A DNA stretch of 64,000 nucleotides from Saprospiraceae bacterium (GTDB lineage: Bacteria > Bacteroidota > Bacteroidia > Chitinophagales > Saprospiraceae): positions 6,057 through 70,056 of the forward strand of contig JADKAE010000028.1 of NCBI GenBank assembly GCA_016715405.1, written 5' to 3'. Both the position numbers and the translations under genes were made by a program. The stretch's first letter is position 1, and each line of letters starts with the position of its first letter. Below are positions 28,967 through 38,555 of this stretch, in pieces. The notes under the pieces are model-generated. The model saw nothing but the letters and a program-made list of their open reading frames with translations. It did no database searches and was not told where the DNA came from.

Positions 28967-31102
28967 TCAATTTCCCCACACCCGTGCCCGCGCTACCTTC
29001 CTGGGCATCCACACCTGCATATGGGCGGGGCCGCGGTTATTCCAGGCGTAATAGGGAATAGCGGTGACCTGCCTGCGCCACGTAGACATCGATTGGCCGT
29101 CAGCGTTGGGCAATACTACCGAGGCGTCGCCTGTTATCGTCATCACGCCGCCCAGGAGGTCGGCGCGCCAGGACTTTTGTAAGGGAATGTGATCGGGTAT
29201 GATAATATTGAATACCTCGCCGTCGTTATCGGGGCCTTCAAAGCAATACAGCAGCGGGCCGCGCTGCAAGGCTACTCGGTTGATGCCGGCAGCCAATTCC
29301 TCGGAAGCGGCTATGCGACGCACTTCCATGGGGAGTTGTAGTTCCACCACGTCGCCGGGCCGCCAGCTGCGCTGAATAATCGCGTAGCCTTTTTCAGCAT
29401 GCCAGTCTGCGGGTTGGCCGTTGACCAAAATTTGAATGCCGGCTTTAATTGTATCCAAAAAATGGTACAAGTCGCCCGGCGATGCTTCCGTGCCGGCCCA
29501 ACCCGGCAAGCGCAGGTGCAGCGCAAAAGCCATCTTTTTTTCGGGCTGGATGTTCATTTTAACAAGGCCATCCCAGGGGTAGTTGGTTTGTTGAGCAATA
29601 GCTACCCGGCCTTGTGCCAACTGCACAGCCGTGTTATTTCCTGCATACAAATTGACCCACACGGCCCTGTCGTTGTGCGCGTAGCAGTAATTGCCCAGCG
29701 AAGCGATGAGCCGGGCGATATTGGAAGGACAGCAGGCCGTGCCGAACCATTCGCGGCGGGCGTGGCGGCCCTCCGATTCCAGGGGGTTGCCGTAGAAAAA
29801 CCGGTCGCCCGACAAAGACAACCCGTCGAGGGCGCCGTTGTAGAGGCTGCGCTCCAGCACGTCGACGTATTTGGCCTCGCCGGTCATCAGAAACATACGC
29901 TGGTTCCAGAAAACCAGTCCCACCGAAGCGCAGGTTTCGCAATAGGCGCTTTCGTTGGGCAGGTCGTATTCGTTGGTGAAACCTTCGTTGTGACCCGACG
30001 AGCCGATGCCGCCCGTGAGTTACATATTGCGGCCCACCACGTCTTCCCACACGCGTTGCAAGGCGGCTTCATAACCCGCACCGGGTAATTCGGCGGCCAC
30101 GTCGGCCATGCCGGTGTACATATACATCGCGCGCACGGCGTGACCGGTGATATCGCTGATATCTTTCACGGGCACATTATCCTGGCAGTAGTTGACGCCG
30201 CCCCAGCTTTTGTTGTCCCAGGTGTAGCCTTTTCCGAGTCCTTTACCGCGTTCTTCGAGCAGCCAGTTGGACAGCTTGAGATAGCGCTGATCGCCGGTAG
30301 TATGGTAAAGTTTGACCAGCGCCAGTTCGATTTCCTGGTGGCCGGGCACCCAGTCTTTCTTGCCGGGGCCGAAAAGCGCGTCGAGGTGGTCGGCGTAGCG
30401 GATGGCCACGTCGAGCAGTTTGCGTTTGCCGGTGGCGTTGTAATACGCCACCGCCGCTTCTATCAGGTGGCCTGCGCAGTACATTTCGTGCATGCCCATG
30501 TCGGTCCAGCGTTTTTCAATGCCGGTCACGGTGTAATAGGTATTGAGATAACCGTCGGCTTGCTGGGCGGCGGCGATTTTATCGATCCATTCGTCGGCTT
30601 TTTTTTCGATGGCGGCGTTGGGTTGTATTTTGAGCGTATAGGCCATTGCTTCGAGCGCTTTGAATACGTCGGAGTCGTCGTAGAAGATGCCCTCGTGGGG
30701 GCCGTCGAGTTTGCCGGCGGCCCTGTCGAAATTGCGGATGCGGCCGGTTTTTTCTTCGGTGTAGGTGATACATACCGGCACGGTTACGGAAGCGACTTTG
30801 TCCATCCGCGGCTTCCAGAAAGCATCGTCAAAACGCACCTCGGCAAAATTGACGGGCTTGATGGCGGCTTTGCTTGGCTGTGACCAACTTGTGGCGGCTG
30901 TGGACAATGCAAGGATGGCGGTGGCGACCAGGCGACAGTACGACTGTACGACTATACGACTGTACGACTTGGCGAGCCTACTACATAATCTTTGTAATCT
31001 ATGAATACTACGTTTACTAAACCTTGGAGGTTTAGTAAACGTGGTATCTATGATATCTATGTAACAGAGTAGGATCATGGCAACTGCGGTCAGCTTTTTC
31101 AT
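28967..31102 (-). CDS. GH127 (DUF1680) glycoside hydrolase with in-frame TAA and interrupted signal-peptide region
   Basis: Read through, 711 residues from ATG 31102. The GH127 beta-L-arabinofuranosidase fold is clear: VRFDDAFWKPRMDKV, FKALEAMAYTL, GHQEIELALVKLYHTTGD, ESAYCETCASVG (catalytic Glu/Zn-Cys) and FGTACCPSN (Zn-Cys pair, nucleophile). A TAA at 30020-30022 replaces the expected Tyr in NMYxTGGIGSSG, frame unchanged. The signal-like start (MKKLTAVAMILL) is separated from the second hydrophobic stretch (LVATAILALSTAATSWSQ) by about 40 Ser/Arg-rich residues coded by a hairpin element and an octad array. It acts on arabinose-containing glycans. Confidence 0.85.
30934..30973 (+). repeat. 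GACTNTAC octad array inside the GH127 5' region
   Basis: Five octads in register: GACAGTAC, GACTGTAC, GACTATAC, GACTGTAC, GACTTGGC. On the coding strand they read as VQSYC/SYSRIV-type residues without a stop. The same octad family forms an inverted repeat at 58531-58622. Confidence 0.85.
31010..31042. repeat. MITE-type central hairpin inside the GH127 5' region
   Basis: Two 15-bp arms (ACGTTTACTAAACCT and complement) enclose a TGG loop, the same layout as the central hairpin of the MITE-like elements at 19415, 19567 and 59914. ATCTATGA flanks it on both sides (30997 and 31046). The outer inverted repeats of the full element are missing. Confidence 0.75.
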
Positions 31103-31202
31103 ATATAGACATTGATATTTGTCAATTATCATTCTGATGAATATCATGTGCAAAGCCGTTTATCAGATCGTATTTTAACGGTTCACCAAAATACGCCCTA
31201 TT

Positions 31203-31331
31203 ATGTTTCTCGTCAACTGGTTCCAGGCAAATTTGCTGATGATTTTTACTACGATTGTGCTTATCGGCATTCCGGTAGTTATTGTATATATGGTGTGGGG
31301 GGGGAAGAAGTCGGATTCGTCATCTGAGTAG
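31203..31331 (+). CDS. Small membrane protein, 42 residues
   Basis: The frame encodes one strongly hydrophobic helix (NLLMIFTTIVLIGIPVVIVY) followed by a hydrophilic Ser/Lys tail ending SSE. Its stop codon is 2 bp from heptad element E, in line with how those elements abut real stop codons elsewhere. No family is recognised. Confidence 0.55.
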   Translation: MFLVNWFQANLLMIFTTIVLIGIPVVIVYMVWGGKKSDSSSE

Positions 31332-31333
31332 AG

Positions 31334-31565
31334 GTTGTCAGTTCTCTGTTGTCGGTTCTCTGTTCTCTGTTCTCTGTTGTCGGTTCTCCGTTATCCGTTC
31401 CTTATCTTTGCCAGTTAAACTTAACAGAGAACAGAGAACAGAGAACAGAGAACAGAGAACAGAGAACAGAGAACAGAGAACAGAGAACAGAGAACAGAGA
31501 ACAGAGAACAGAGAACAGAGAACAGAGAACAGAGAACAGAGAACAGAGAACAGAGAACAGAGAAC
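31334..31565 (+). repeat. Composite heptad element, copy E (longest)
   Basis: The left arm has ten units (GTTGTCA, GTTCTCT, GTTGTCG, GTTCTCT x3, GTTGTCG, GTTCTCC, GTTATCC, GTTCCTT). The core TTATCTTTGCCAGTTAAAC plus TTAAC leads to 20 perfect AGAGAAC copies (31426-31565). It fills the space between two convergent stop codons, with 2 bp free on each side. Confidence 0.96.
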
Positions 31566-31567
31566 CA

Positions 31568-33172
31568 CTACAGCTTTTGAAACCACAAATGCAATACCCG
31601 GCTGGTAGAAAAAGCGTAACCCAAACGTGTAAATACCAGCGTATTGCCCTCTTCGTCTTTGAACACACCAGGGTATACCGGTGTGAGCAGGAAGTATGTA
31701 TCGGGGGCGCGGAATAGCCGTAGCCGGTCTTTATGTACATCGAGCGTAACTTTCACATCGGCTTCTTCGCTGAAATAGACGCCGGCAAAGGCGGCCAGTT
31801 CGGTGGGATTGGGGCGATAAGGTGTGGTTTTGTCAAAAGTCTGCGAGCTGCCATCGGGGGATTTCCAGATAATCTGGTTGGGGTTGGCATACGTTAGGAT
31901 ATTCCCGCCCTGCTGGAATTTTTGTTCGCCGATATATTTAAACGCACCCCAGGGCGCTATCCTCAACATTCCTTCGCGCAAGCTGATATCGAGCGTATCG
32001 TAGTTGGTTTTATTGATGTACAATCCCGTTTTGGCGCGCATGGAATCGGCGTCGAGGGCTACTTCGGGGAAATCGGGGTATTCGATTTCTTTTTTACCCA
32101 AAAACACTTCGGCGACCTGTATGCCCAATCGCTCGGGATTGGCGCTGCCGTCGTTGCTCAGCAGGGCTACCGAGAGGTCTTTTTCGGGGTAATAAGCCAG
32201 CCAGGCGCGGTAGCCCGCCGTGCCACCGCTATGGCTAATCTGGGTAACGCCGTTGACGTTGCCCATCACGACACCCCGGGCGTAGCTGACTTCCTTGCCA
32301 TTGTTCAGTTTGCCTTTCTGGCGCTGCATGTCATTGACTTCCTTACCCAAAAGCCTGTTTTTCCAGCGCAGGTTCCACTTTTCGAGGTCTTCGACGGTGG
32401 TTAGCAAAGCGCCGTGGCCGAAAGTATGTTCAAAAGGCATGTTTTGTACGTAAACGCCTTCTTGCCGGCTGTAAGCGATGGCTCGGCCCGGCACGATTTC
32501 ATTAAAGTCGTCGCGCCACTGGGTATGAGTCATGCCGGCGGGTATAAAGAGGCGGTTTTCGGTGAAATCCTGCAGCTTTTGTCCGCTCACTTTTTCTACC
32601 AAAAAGCCCAACATATTGTAATTGGAATTGCTGTACATATACGCTGAACCCGGTTCGTAATTTAACCGCTTTTGGCGCCATATGATTTCTTTTACATGAG
32701 CAGGGGCATAAATTCGAGTACCCCGGGGCCAGCCACCGATAGCCGCCACCACGCCCCAATCGCGCAAACCGCTGGTGTGGTGCAAAAGTTGCTCAACCGT
32801 AACGCCGCTGCCGTAATCGGGGAAATCGGGAAAATGCTGGCAGAGGTTGTCATCCAGGTTGAGTTTGCCTTCCTTGACCAGTAACAACACAGCGGCGGCT
32901 GTAAATTGCTTGGCTACCGACCCCGACTCAAAAACCGTTGCGGGGGTATTGATCACGTTGCGTTCCAGGTCGGCCATGCCGTAGGCTTTTTCAACCAACA
33001 GCTCCCCTCCCCTGCTCACGCGCACGGCGCCCCCGGGAGCGGCGGTCGACTGCCAGGTGTCGAAAATCCGGTCGATGGAGGAGAGGGTGTCCTGCCAGGG
33101 AGTATTTTGCGCAGACGCTGTAAAAAAGGTGCTTTGTACAATTAAGAGAGCTATTATCAGGCGATTCATCAT
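31568..33172 (-). CDS. Class C beta-lactamase-type serine hydrolase
   Basis: 534 residues with a signal peptide (MMNRLIIALLIVQSTFFTASA). The catalytic motifs of the beta-lactamase/DD-peptidase superfamily are in order: SVAK (SxxK) in FESGSVAKQFTAA, YSN (YxN) in YMYSNSNYN, and HSGG (KTG equivalent) in ISHSGGTAGYR. A C-terminal lipocalin-like domain follows (GVYFSEEADVKVTLDV). It probably hydrolyses a periplasmic ester or peptide; a role in antibiotic resistance is not implied. Confidence 0.9.
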   Translation of the reverse strand: MMNRLIIALLIVQSTFFTASAQNTPWQDTLSSIDRIFDTWQSTAAPGGAVRVSRGGELLVEKAYGMADLERNVINTPATVFESGSVAKQFTAAAVLLLVKEGKLNLDDNLCQHFPDFPDYGSGVTVEQLLHHTSGLRDWGVVAAIGGWPRGTRIYAPAHVKEIIWRQKRLNYEPGSAYMYSNSNYNMLGFLVEKVSGQKLQDFTENRLFIPAGMTHTQWRDDFNEIVPGRAIAYSRQEGVYVQNMPFEHTFGHGALLTTVEDLEKWNLRWKNRLLGKEVNDMQRQKGKLNNGKEVSYARGVVMGNVNGVTQISHSGGTAGYRAWLAYYPEKDLSVALLSNDGSANPERLGIQVAEVFLGKKEIEYPDFPEVALDADSMRAKTGLYINKTNYDTLDISLREGMLRIAPWGAFKYIGEQKFQQGGNILTYANPNQIIWKSPDGSSQTFDKTTPYRPNPTELAAFAGVYFSEEADVKVTLDVHKDRLRLFRAPDTYFLLTPVYPGVFKDEEGNTLVFTRLGYAFSTSRVLHLWFQKL

Positions 33173-33205
33173 CTTCTTTTTTGGTGAATTTATGTAAAAA
33201 TAATC

Positions 33206-33307
33206 GTAACTGTTTAGTAGGGTTTAGTGCATTCGCAGTTTAGCGATTGGGTTTAGCTGTATGTTAAAAAAACTAAACCCTAACGCTAAACCCTACTAAA
33301 CAGTTAC
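33206..33307. repeat. Long inverted repeat with TTTAGGG-like words
   Basis: Perfect 22-bp arms (GTAACTGTTTAGTAGGGTTT plus AG at 33206-33227; complement 33286-33307) enclose about 58 bp holding a second pair of GGGTTTAG/CTAAACCC words. It lies between the divergent serine hydrolase and MarR genes. Confidence 0.85.
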
Positions 33308-33332
33308 AAATAATCTTTTAACAAATTTTTAA

Positions 33333-33373
33333 TGACATATCATTGTTTGATATATCATAGAATAATACCTTTG
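33333..33373 (+). promoter_or_regulatory. Promoter and probable MarR operator
   Basis: TTTG at 33346 and TACCTTTG at 33366-33373 are spaced 16 bp, a good Bacteroidota -33/-7 pair just 4 bp before the MarR ATG. TGACATATCA (33333-33342) and the perfect palindrome TGATATATCA (33348-33357) overlap the -33 region, as expected for an autoregulated MarR gene. Confidence 0.65.
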
Positions 33374-33377
33374 CAAT

Positions 33378-33811
33378 ATGTTTCTCGAACAAACCATATT
33401 CTATCATATCGAACGCACGATCAAGCGCTACAGGCAGTTTGCGCAGGCGCGGCTCAACGAAGCGGGATTCGACATAACGGTCGACCAGTGGCTGGTACTC
33501 AACTCCATCCAAAAACACCCCGAATTCTCGCAGGCCGACATTGCCCAGCGCGTTTTCAAAGACCAGGCCTCGGTGGCCCGCATCACCGATTTGTTGGTAA
33601 AAAAAGGCTATCTGAGTCGCTCGGCTTCGACCAACGACCGCCGCAGGAATGAAGTAGCCGTCACTGCCGAAGGCCTATCGCTCATGCAGGCCGTCATGCC
33701 AACGGTAGAACAATACCGGCAGGCCGCTTTAAAGACTTGTCCGCCGAAGCCATTCACCAATTGCAGCTCACCCTCGACGTTATTTTTGATAATTGTAATT
33801 CACCCACTTAA
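33378..33811 (+). CDS. MarR family transcriptional regulator; frame broken at 33728-33730
   Basis: The corrected product has 144 residues. The MarR winged helix is clear: ITVDQWLVLNSIQKHPEFSQADIA, RVFKDQASVARITDLLVKKGYL and DRRRNEVAVTAEG (wing). It should bind the palindromes at 33333-33357 as a dimer. One T is missing in the run at 33728-33730; repaired, the protein ends FDNCNSPT. It is 12 bp from the S41 peptidase gene, which it probably co-regulates. Confidence 0.9.
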
Positions 33812-33823
33812 ACGACTGTTATT

Positions 33824-35130
33824 ATGAAATCATACCTCATCCTGATCATTGCGGCCCTGCTGTACGGGTATATGGCCCAAGCCCAGCCGCAGGTATCGCT
33901 TACCAAAGACGAGATACACGCTACCCTGCAAAAGCCGGCGAATTGTTGCAAAGCAAATACGTATTCCCCGACGTCGCCCTCAAGATGCAGCAAGCCCTGA
34001 AAACTGAGGCCGACAAGGGCAGCTTCGACAAAATCAAAGACCCCGGCGCACTGGCTGCCGAGGTGAACAAGGTATTGCAGGACATCTCCAAAGACAAACA
34101 CCTGCGCTTCCGCTTTGCCCCCGGCTTTGCCCAGGAATTGCAAGCCCGGGCCGGCGAACCCGACGGCGCCGAGCCCGAACCTTCTCCGGAAGAATTGGAA
34201 TGGCTCCAAAACAACAACTACGAATTTAAAGAAGTGAAAATTCTACCCGGCAATGTCGGCTATATCAAATTCAACGGCTTCCTGCCCCACGACGGCGCCA
34301 AAGCAGCCGCCAGCGCGGCCCTCAATTTTGTGGCGAATACCGGCGCGGTGATTTTCGATATGCGCGAAAACGGCGGCGGCGACCCCGAACTGGTGGAATG
34401 GATTATGGGTTATTTTTATGAAAAACCGACCCTGATCAATACTTTTTACAACCGGATAGAAGATAAAACCACAGAATCGTGGACCGTCGCCGAAGTAAAA
34501 GGCCCCAGACTGCTCCAGACCGATGTGTATATCCTGACGAGCTCGTATACTTTCTCTTGCGCAGAAGAATTCAGCTACGATTTTCAGTGTCTCAAGCGCG
34601 GCAAAATCGTGGGCGAAGTCACGGGTGGGGGCGCACACCCCACGCAGCCTTTTGCCGTCGACGACAAGTTTATCATAGGTATTCCATACATGCGCGCCAT
34701 CAACCCGGTCACCAAGACCAACTGGGAGGGCGTGGGTATCATTCCCGACGTCAAGTGCAGCGCCGCCGATGCCCTCAAAACCGCCCATGCCCAGGCGCTG
34801 AAAGACCGCGCTGCCCGCAGCGATAACCCCATGAGCAAAGCCGACGCGGAGTGGGACATCGTCAGTCTGCCTTTGTTGTACGACAAAATCGACGTCAAAG
34901 CCGAACTGCTTAAAAGCTATGCCGGTCAATACGAAGACCGGAGCATTAGTTTTGAAAACGGCAAACTATACTCCCAGCGCCCCAACGGTAGAAAATTCGA
35001 ATTAAAACCCATCAGCGACACCTTGTTTGAAATCGACGAAGCCGCCCGCATTGAGTTTTTTGAGGGCGGGAAATACGCAATCACCCATTTTAAAGGCGAA
35101 GCCGATCTGAAGCAGCTTCGCACGAAATAA
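33824..35130 (+). CDS. S41 family peptidase, exported; frame broken at 33930-33933
   Basis: The corrected product has 435 residues. Signal peptide MKSYLILIIAALLYGYMAQA, then an S41 N-terminal helical domain (EIHATLQKAGELLQSKYVFP) and the tail-specific protease core: GNVGYIKFNGF, IFDMRENGGGDPEL, and the catalytic block TSSYTFSCAEEFSYDF (Ser). The C-terminal 70 residues form a beta domain (GQYEDRSISFENGKLY). One A is missing in A4 at 33930-33933. It is likely translated with MarR from one transcript. Confidence 0.88.
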
Positions 35131-35159
35131 CCCGACTGTGCTTTTTTATTATTTTTTTC

Positions 35160-35249
35160 ACCGCAGAGTTAAAAGAGTTTAACGCAGAGCTTCGCAGAGG
35201 CAGCATCACGTTCTGCGTAACTCCTTTCAACTCCTTTTAACTCTGCGGT
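35160..35249. repeat. ACCGCAGAGTT inverted repeat
   Basis: ACCGCAGAGTTAAAAGAGTT and its near-complement (one extra base) close a 90-bp palindrome with inner TTAACGCAGAGC/GTTCTGCGTAA arms. Related sequences occur at 49251 and 54208. Confidence 0.8.
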
Positions 35250-35340
35250 AAAAAACTCCCCGTTTAGCAAAAAATCGCGCTTATCCTTGGCAAACACGCA
35301 AAAACAGCTATTTTGGCAGGTATAAAACCTAACCAAACCT

Positions 35341-36977
35341 ATGGCTGAGCGCAAACACCCTAAGGCACTACCCTTCCTGTTCCTCTCCGAAATGTGGGAA
35401 CGCTTCGGTTTCTATCTCATGCTGGGCATTTTCTTTTTGTACATGACTGACACCCAAAAGGGCGGCATGGCGATGGACAAAAAGCAGGCCTCTGATATTT
35501 TCGGCACCTTTATCGCTATGGTATACCTCACGCCGTTTGTGGGGGGATTGCTGGCCGACCGGATATTGGGTTATCGCCTGTCGATTACCATCGGCGGCAT
35601 CCTCATGGGTATCGGCTATTGCGGATTGGCGCTGCCGGGCATGACGGCCTTTTATGTGGCGCAGATATTCCTCATCATCGGCAACGGTTTTTTCAAACCC
35701 AACATCTCCACCCTACTCGGCAACGTATACAACGAAGACAAGTACCGCTCGCTCAAAGACGCGGGGTACAACATCTTCTATATGGGTATCAACATCGGGG
35801 CATTTATATGCAACTTCTTTGCAGCCTACCTGCGCAATACCTTTAGCTGGGGCGCGGCGTTTACCGCTGCGGGCATCGGCATGTTCCTCGGCGTCATTAT
35901 CTTCTGGCTCGGCAACAAGCACTACGCCCATGCCGACGTGCGCAAGCCTACCAAAGCAGAAGATATGCCCGTGGGCAAAATCCTGGGCGTGACCTTGCTA
36001 CCGGCATTGATAGCCGGCTACATCGGCTGGATATTGCCGGGAGACATTTTCGGCAGCGACAGCACCGACGCCTTTATCCTCGGCGCCTTGCCCGTGGCGG
36101 GTTACTACGTGTCGATACTGGTGCGCTCCAGTGCGGAAGACCGCAAGCCGCTGGCGGCCCTGCTCGCCGTCTTTGCCGTAGCTATCGTCTTCTGGGCCAT
36201 CTTCAAACAAAACGGCACTGCGCTCACCACCTGGGCGGAGAGCTACACCGACCGCGAAATCCCGGAGATGCTGGTCGCACCGGCTAAAACCCTGGGCATG
36301 GTACAGGAAGTGACCGTCGTCAAAGACTCCGTGCCGCTCACCGACGAGCAATTCCGCGTGAGCCGCGACGCCGACGACAAAGTGGTCAAAGTATACGACT
36401 ATCCGCTTTACCTCAAAAACATACCTAAAGACGAATGGCCGCCCGAAGGCCAATCCATCAAATTGATATCCACCGAGTTATTCCAATCGGTCAACCCGCT
36501 ATGGGTAGTCACGCTGACCTTCCCGGTGATCTGGTTTTTTGCCTTTTTGCGGCGAAAAAACCGGGAGCCCACCACCCCCTGGAAGATTTTCTTCGGTCTG
36601 TTTATCACCGCATTGTCTACATTGGTAATGGTTGCGGCGGTTTACGCCGGCCACAACGGCGCCGACAAAAGCGCCATGTGGTGGCTGATAGGCAGTTACG
36701 GCGTAATCACCGTGGGAGAACTATGTCTGAGTCCGATGGCGCTATCGCTGGTCTCCAAGCTGGCCCCTGCCCGCCTCACCGGCCTCATGATGGGCGGCTG
36801 GTTTTTGTCGACTTCCATCGGCAACAAAATGAGCGGGGTATTGGCCAGTTGTGGGACGGCTACGAAAACAAAGCCAATTTCTTCCTGGTCAACTTTGCAC
36901 TGGCGTTAACTACTTCTTTTATCATTTTCCTGATGGTAAAATGGTTGAACAGGATTATGAAGGAACACGGCGTGTGA
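35341..36977 (+). CDS. POT/PTR family peptide transporter; frame broken at 36849-36850
   Basis: The corrected product has 545 residues with about 12-14 membrane helices. POT signatures are present: LSEMWERFGFYLM (ExxER-like), GGLLADRILGYR, and GNGFFKPNISTLLGNVY (FFxxxN). Proton-coupled import of di- and tripeptides is expected. A ~90-residue hydrophilic loop (AESYTDREIPEM...PEGQS) sits in the middle, as in Bacteroidota members. One T is missing. The end overlaps the next gene by 4 bp (GTGA), so transporter and regulator are translationally coupled. Confidence 0.9.
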
Positions 36978-38311
36978 AAAAGGTATTAATAATTGACGAC
37001 GAAGAAAAATTGAGAACCCTGCTGGCCAGGATTGTCAGCCTGGAGGGTTTTGAAGTATGGCAGGCTGCCGACTGCAAATCGGCTTTAAAAAAGCTGGAGC
37101 AATCGGAGGCGGACGTCGTATTGTGCGACGTAAAACTCCCCGATGGCAACGGGGTTGAGCTGACCAAAGCAATCAAAACCCTCTATCCGCTTACAGAAAT
37201 CATCGTACTTACCGCTTACGGCAATATACCCGATGGCGTGTTGGCCATAAAAAACGGCGCGTTTGATTACATCACCAAAGGCGACGACAACAACAGGATT
37301 ATTCCCCTGCTTCACCGCGCCATCGAAAAAGCTGAGTTGGCCAGGCGAGTATCACATCTTGAATCGCAACTGGCTGATAAACAATCTTTTGACACCATTA
37401 TCGGCCATTCCAAATCATTGCTTGAAGCCATAGAATTGGCCAAAAAAGTAGCCGTGACCGATACATCCGTTTTGCTTACCGGCGAAACAGGTACCGGGAA
37501 AGAGGTATTTGCCCGGGCCATACACCTGGCCAGCCCGCGGAGCAACAAGCACTTTGTGGCCGTCAACTGTTCGGCTTTCAGCAAAGAGCTCATGGAAAGC
37601 GAATTATTCGGGCACAAAGCCGGCGCCTTTACCGGCGCCACCCGAGATAAAAAAGGCTTGTTTGAAGAAGCCCACAACGGCACTATATTTTTAGATGAAA
37701 TAGGAGAAATGGCCCCGGAATTACAAGCCAAACTACTGAGGGTGCTGGAAAGCGTGGAGTTTCACAAAGTGGGCGACAGCAAAACCACGGAAGTTAACGT
37801 CAGGGTTATTGCCGCAACCAACCGCGATTTGGAAAAAGAAATAGAATCGGGACATTTCAGACAAGACCTATTTTATCGACTGTCGGTATTTCAAATAAAA
37901 CTCCCTCCTTTACGCGAAAGAGTTGCCGATATTGAGCCTTTGACTTTATATTTTATGCAATATTTTTCAAAAAAAATAAATAAAAAAATCACTTCGCTCT
38001 CCGTTGAATTTGTAGAAGCGCTTAAACGACATAATTTTCCGGGAAATATCCGCGAATTAAAAAATATAATGGAGCGCAGTATTATTCTTGCCGACGGGGA
38101 AACACTTAGCCTTCAAAATCTACCGGTTGAATTGCAATTCCCTTTTCAGGAAGGTAAAACGTATTCCACTTTTGATTTAGCCGGTATGGAAAAAATGCAT
38201 ATTCAAAAAGTAATGAATTACACCAACGGCAATAAAACCGAAGCCGCCCGCCTTTTAAATATTGCGCTTACTACGCTATACCGGAAACTGGACGAATACC
38301 AGATCAGGTAA
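36974..38311 (+). CDS. NtrC-family sigma-54-dependent response regulator
   Basis: 445 residues from GTG 36974. Receiver domain (VKKVLIIDDEEK, phosphorylated Asp in VVLCDVKLPDG), AAA+ domain with Walker A GETGTGKE, the sigma-54 contact loop GAFTGA, Walker B IFLDEIGEM, and a C-terminal Fis-type helix-turn-helix (NKTEAARLLNIALTTLYRKL). It directly precedes the kdp genes, and no KdpE-type regulator exists here, so it probably activates kdp. Two matching inverted repeats and a -24/-12-like element lie just downstream. Confidence 0.94.
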   Translation: MKKVLIIDDEEKLRTLLARIVSLEGFEVWQAADCKSALKKLEQSEADVVLCDVKLPDGNGVELTKAIKTLYPLTEIIVLTAYGNIPDGVLAIKNGAFDYITKGDDNNRIIPLLHRAIEKAELARRVSHLESQLADKQSFDTIIGHSKSLLEAIELAKKVAVTDTSVLLTGETGTGKEVFARAIHLASPRSNKHFVAVNCSAFSKELMESELFGHKAGAFTGATRDKKGLFEEAHNGTIFLDEIGEMAPELQAKLLRVLESVEFHKVGDSKTTEVNVRVIAATNRDLEKEIESGHFRQDLFYRLSVFQIKLPPLRERVADIEPLTLYFMQYFSKKINKKITSLSVEFVEALKRHNFPGNIRELKNIMERSIILADGETLSLQNLPVELQFPFQEGKTYSTFDLAGMEKMHIQKVMNYTNGNKTEAARLLNIALTTLYRKLDEYQIR

Positions 38312-38313
38312 CC

Positions 38314-38351
38314 CTATCAAAACGATAGGGGGCATGCTTTCATAATGATAG
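38314..38351 (+). promoter_or_regulatory. Tandem inverted-repeat sites, probable activator binding sites
   Basis: CTATCAAAACGATAG (38314-38328) and CTTTCATAATGATAG (38337-38351) share arms CTWTC/GATAG around a 5-bp spacer and are 23 bp apart centre to centre, about two helical turns. They begin 2 bp after the activator stop codon and lie 73-96 bp before the -24/-12-like element. Confidence 0.6.
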
Positions 38352-38416
38352 TGTAAAACTCCCCTCAAGTCGGGCTTGACGTTATTTGGCGCGGCTCTCA
38401 GCCTCCTGTGCCAAAC

Positions 38417-38432
38417 TGGAACGGTAGTTGAA
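38417..38432 (+). promoter_or_regulatory. Candidate sigma-54 promoter of the kdp operon
   Basis: TGGAACGGTAGTTGAA resembles the -24/-12 consensus TGGCACG-N4-TTGCA with correct GG-to-TTG spacing, but the usual -12 GC is GA. A start near 38444 would give a ~13-nt leader to the ATG at 38457. Confidence 0.5.
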
Positions 38433-38456
38433 CTATTCGTTTTGAACAAAAACAAA

Positions 38457-38555
38457 ATGGATATGACAACCGCAATCCTCCTTACAGTAAGCTTAATGTG
38501 CTTTCTGTTTTTTTTCCGCTCCATTTTCTGGTTTGCAAAAAACTTACACAGATGA
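38457..38555 (+). CDS. Small hydrophobic peptide coupled to KdpF
   Basis: A 32-codon frame encodes a Phe-rich membrane helix (AILLTVSLMCFLFFFRSIFW) with a basic C-terminus. Its stop overlaps the kdpF start as ATGA, which argues for translation. No family is recognised. Confidence 0.5.
   Translation: MDMTTAILLTVSLMCFLFFFRSIFWFAKNLHR

Noticed and set aside
31282..31740. Repetitive proteins read from the heptad arrays (ENREQRT or SVLCSLF repeats)
   Set aside because: A 7-bp repeat without stops is open in all frames of both strands; no start site or conserved flanking domain supports coding.
38388..38402. Alternative sigma-54 site beginning TGGCGCGG
   Set aside because: The GG-to-GC spacing is one base too long; the site at 38417 keeps the right spacing.
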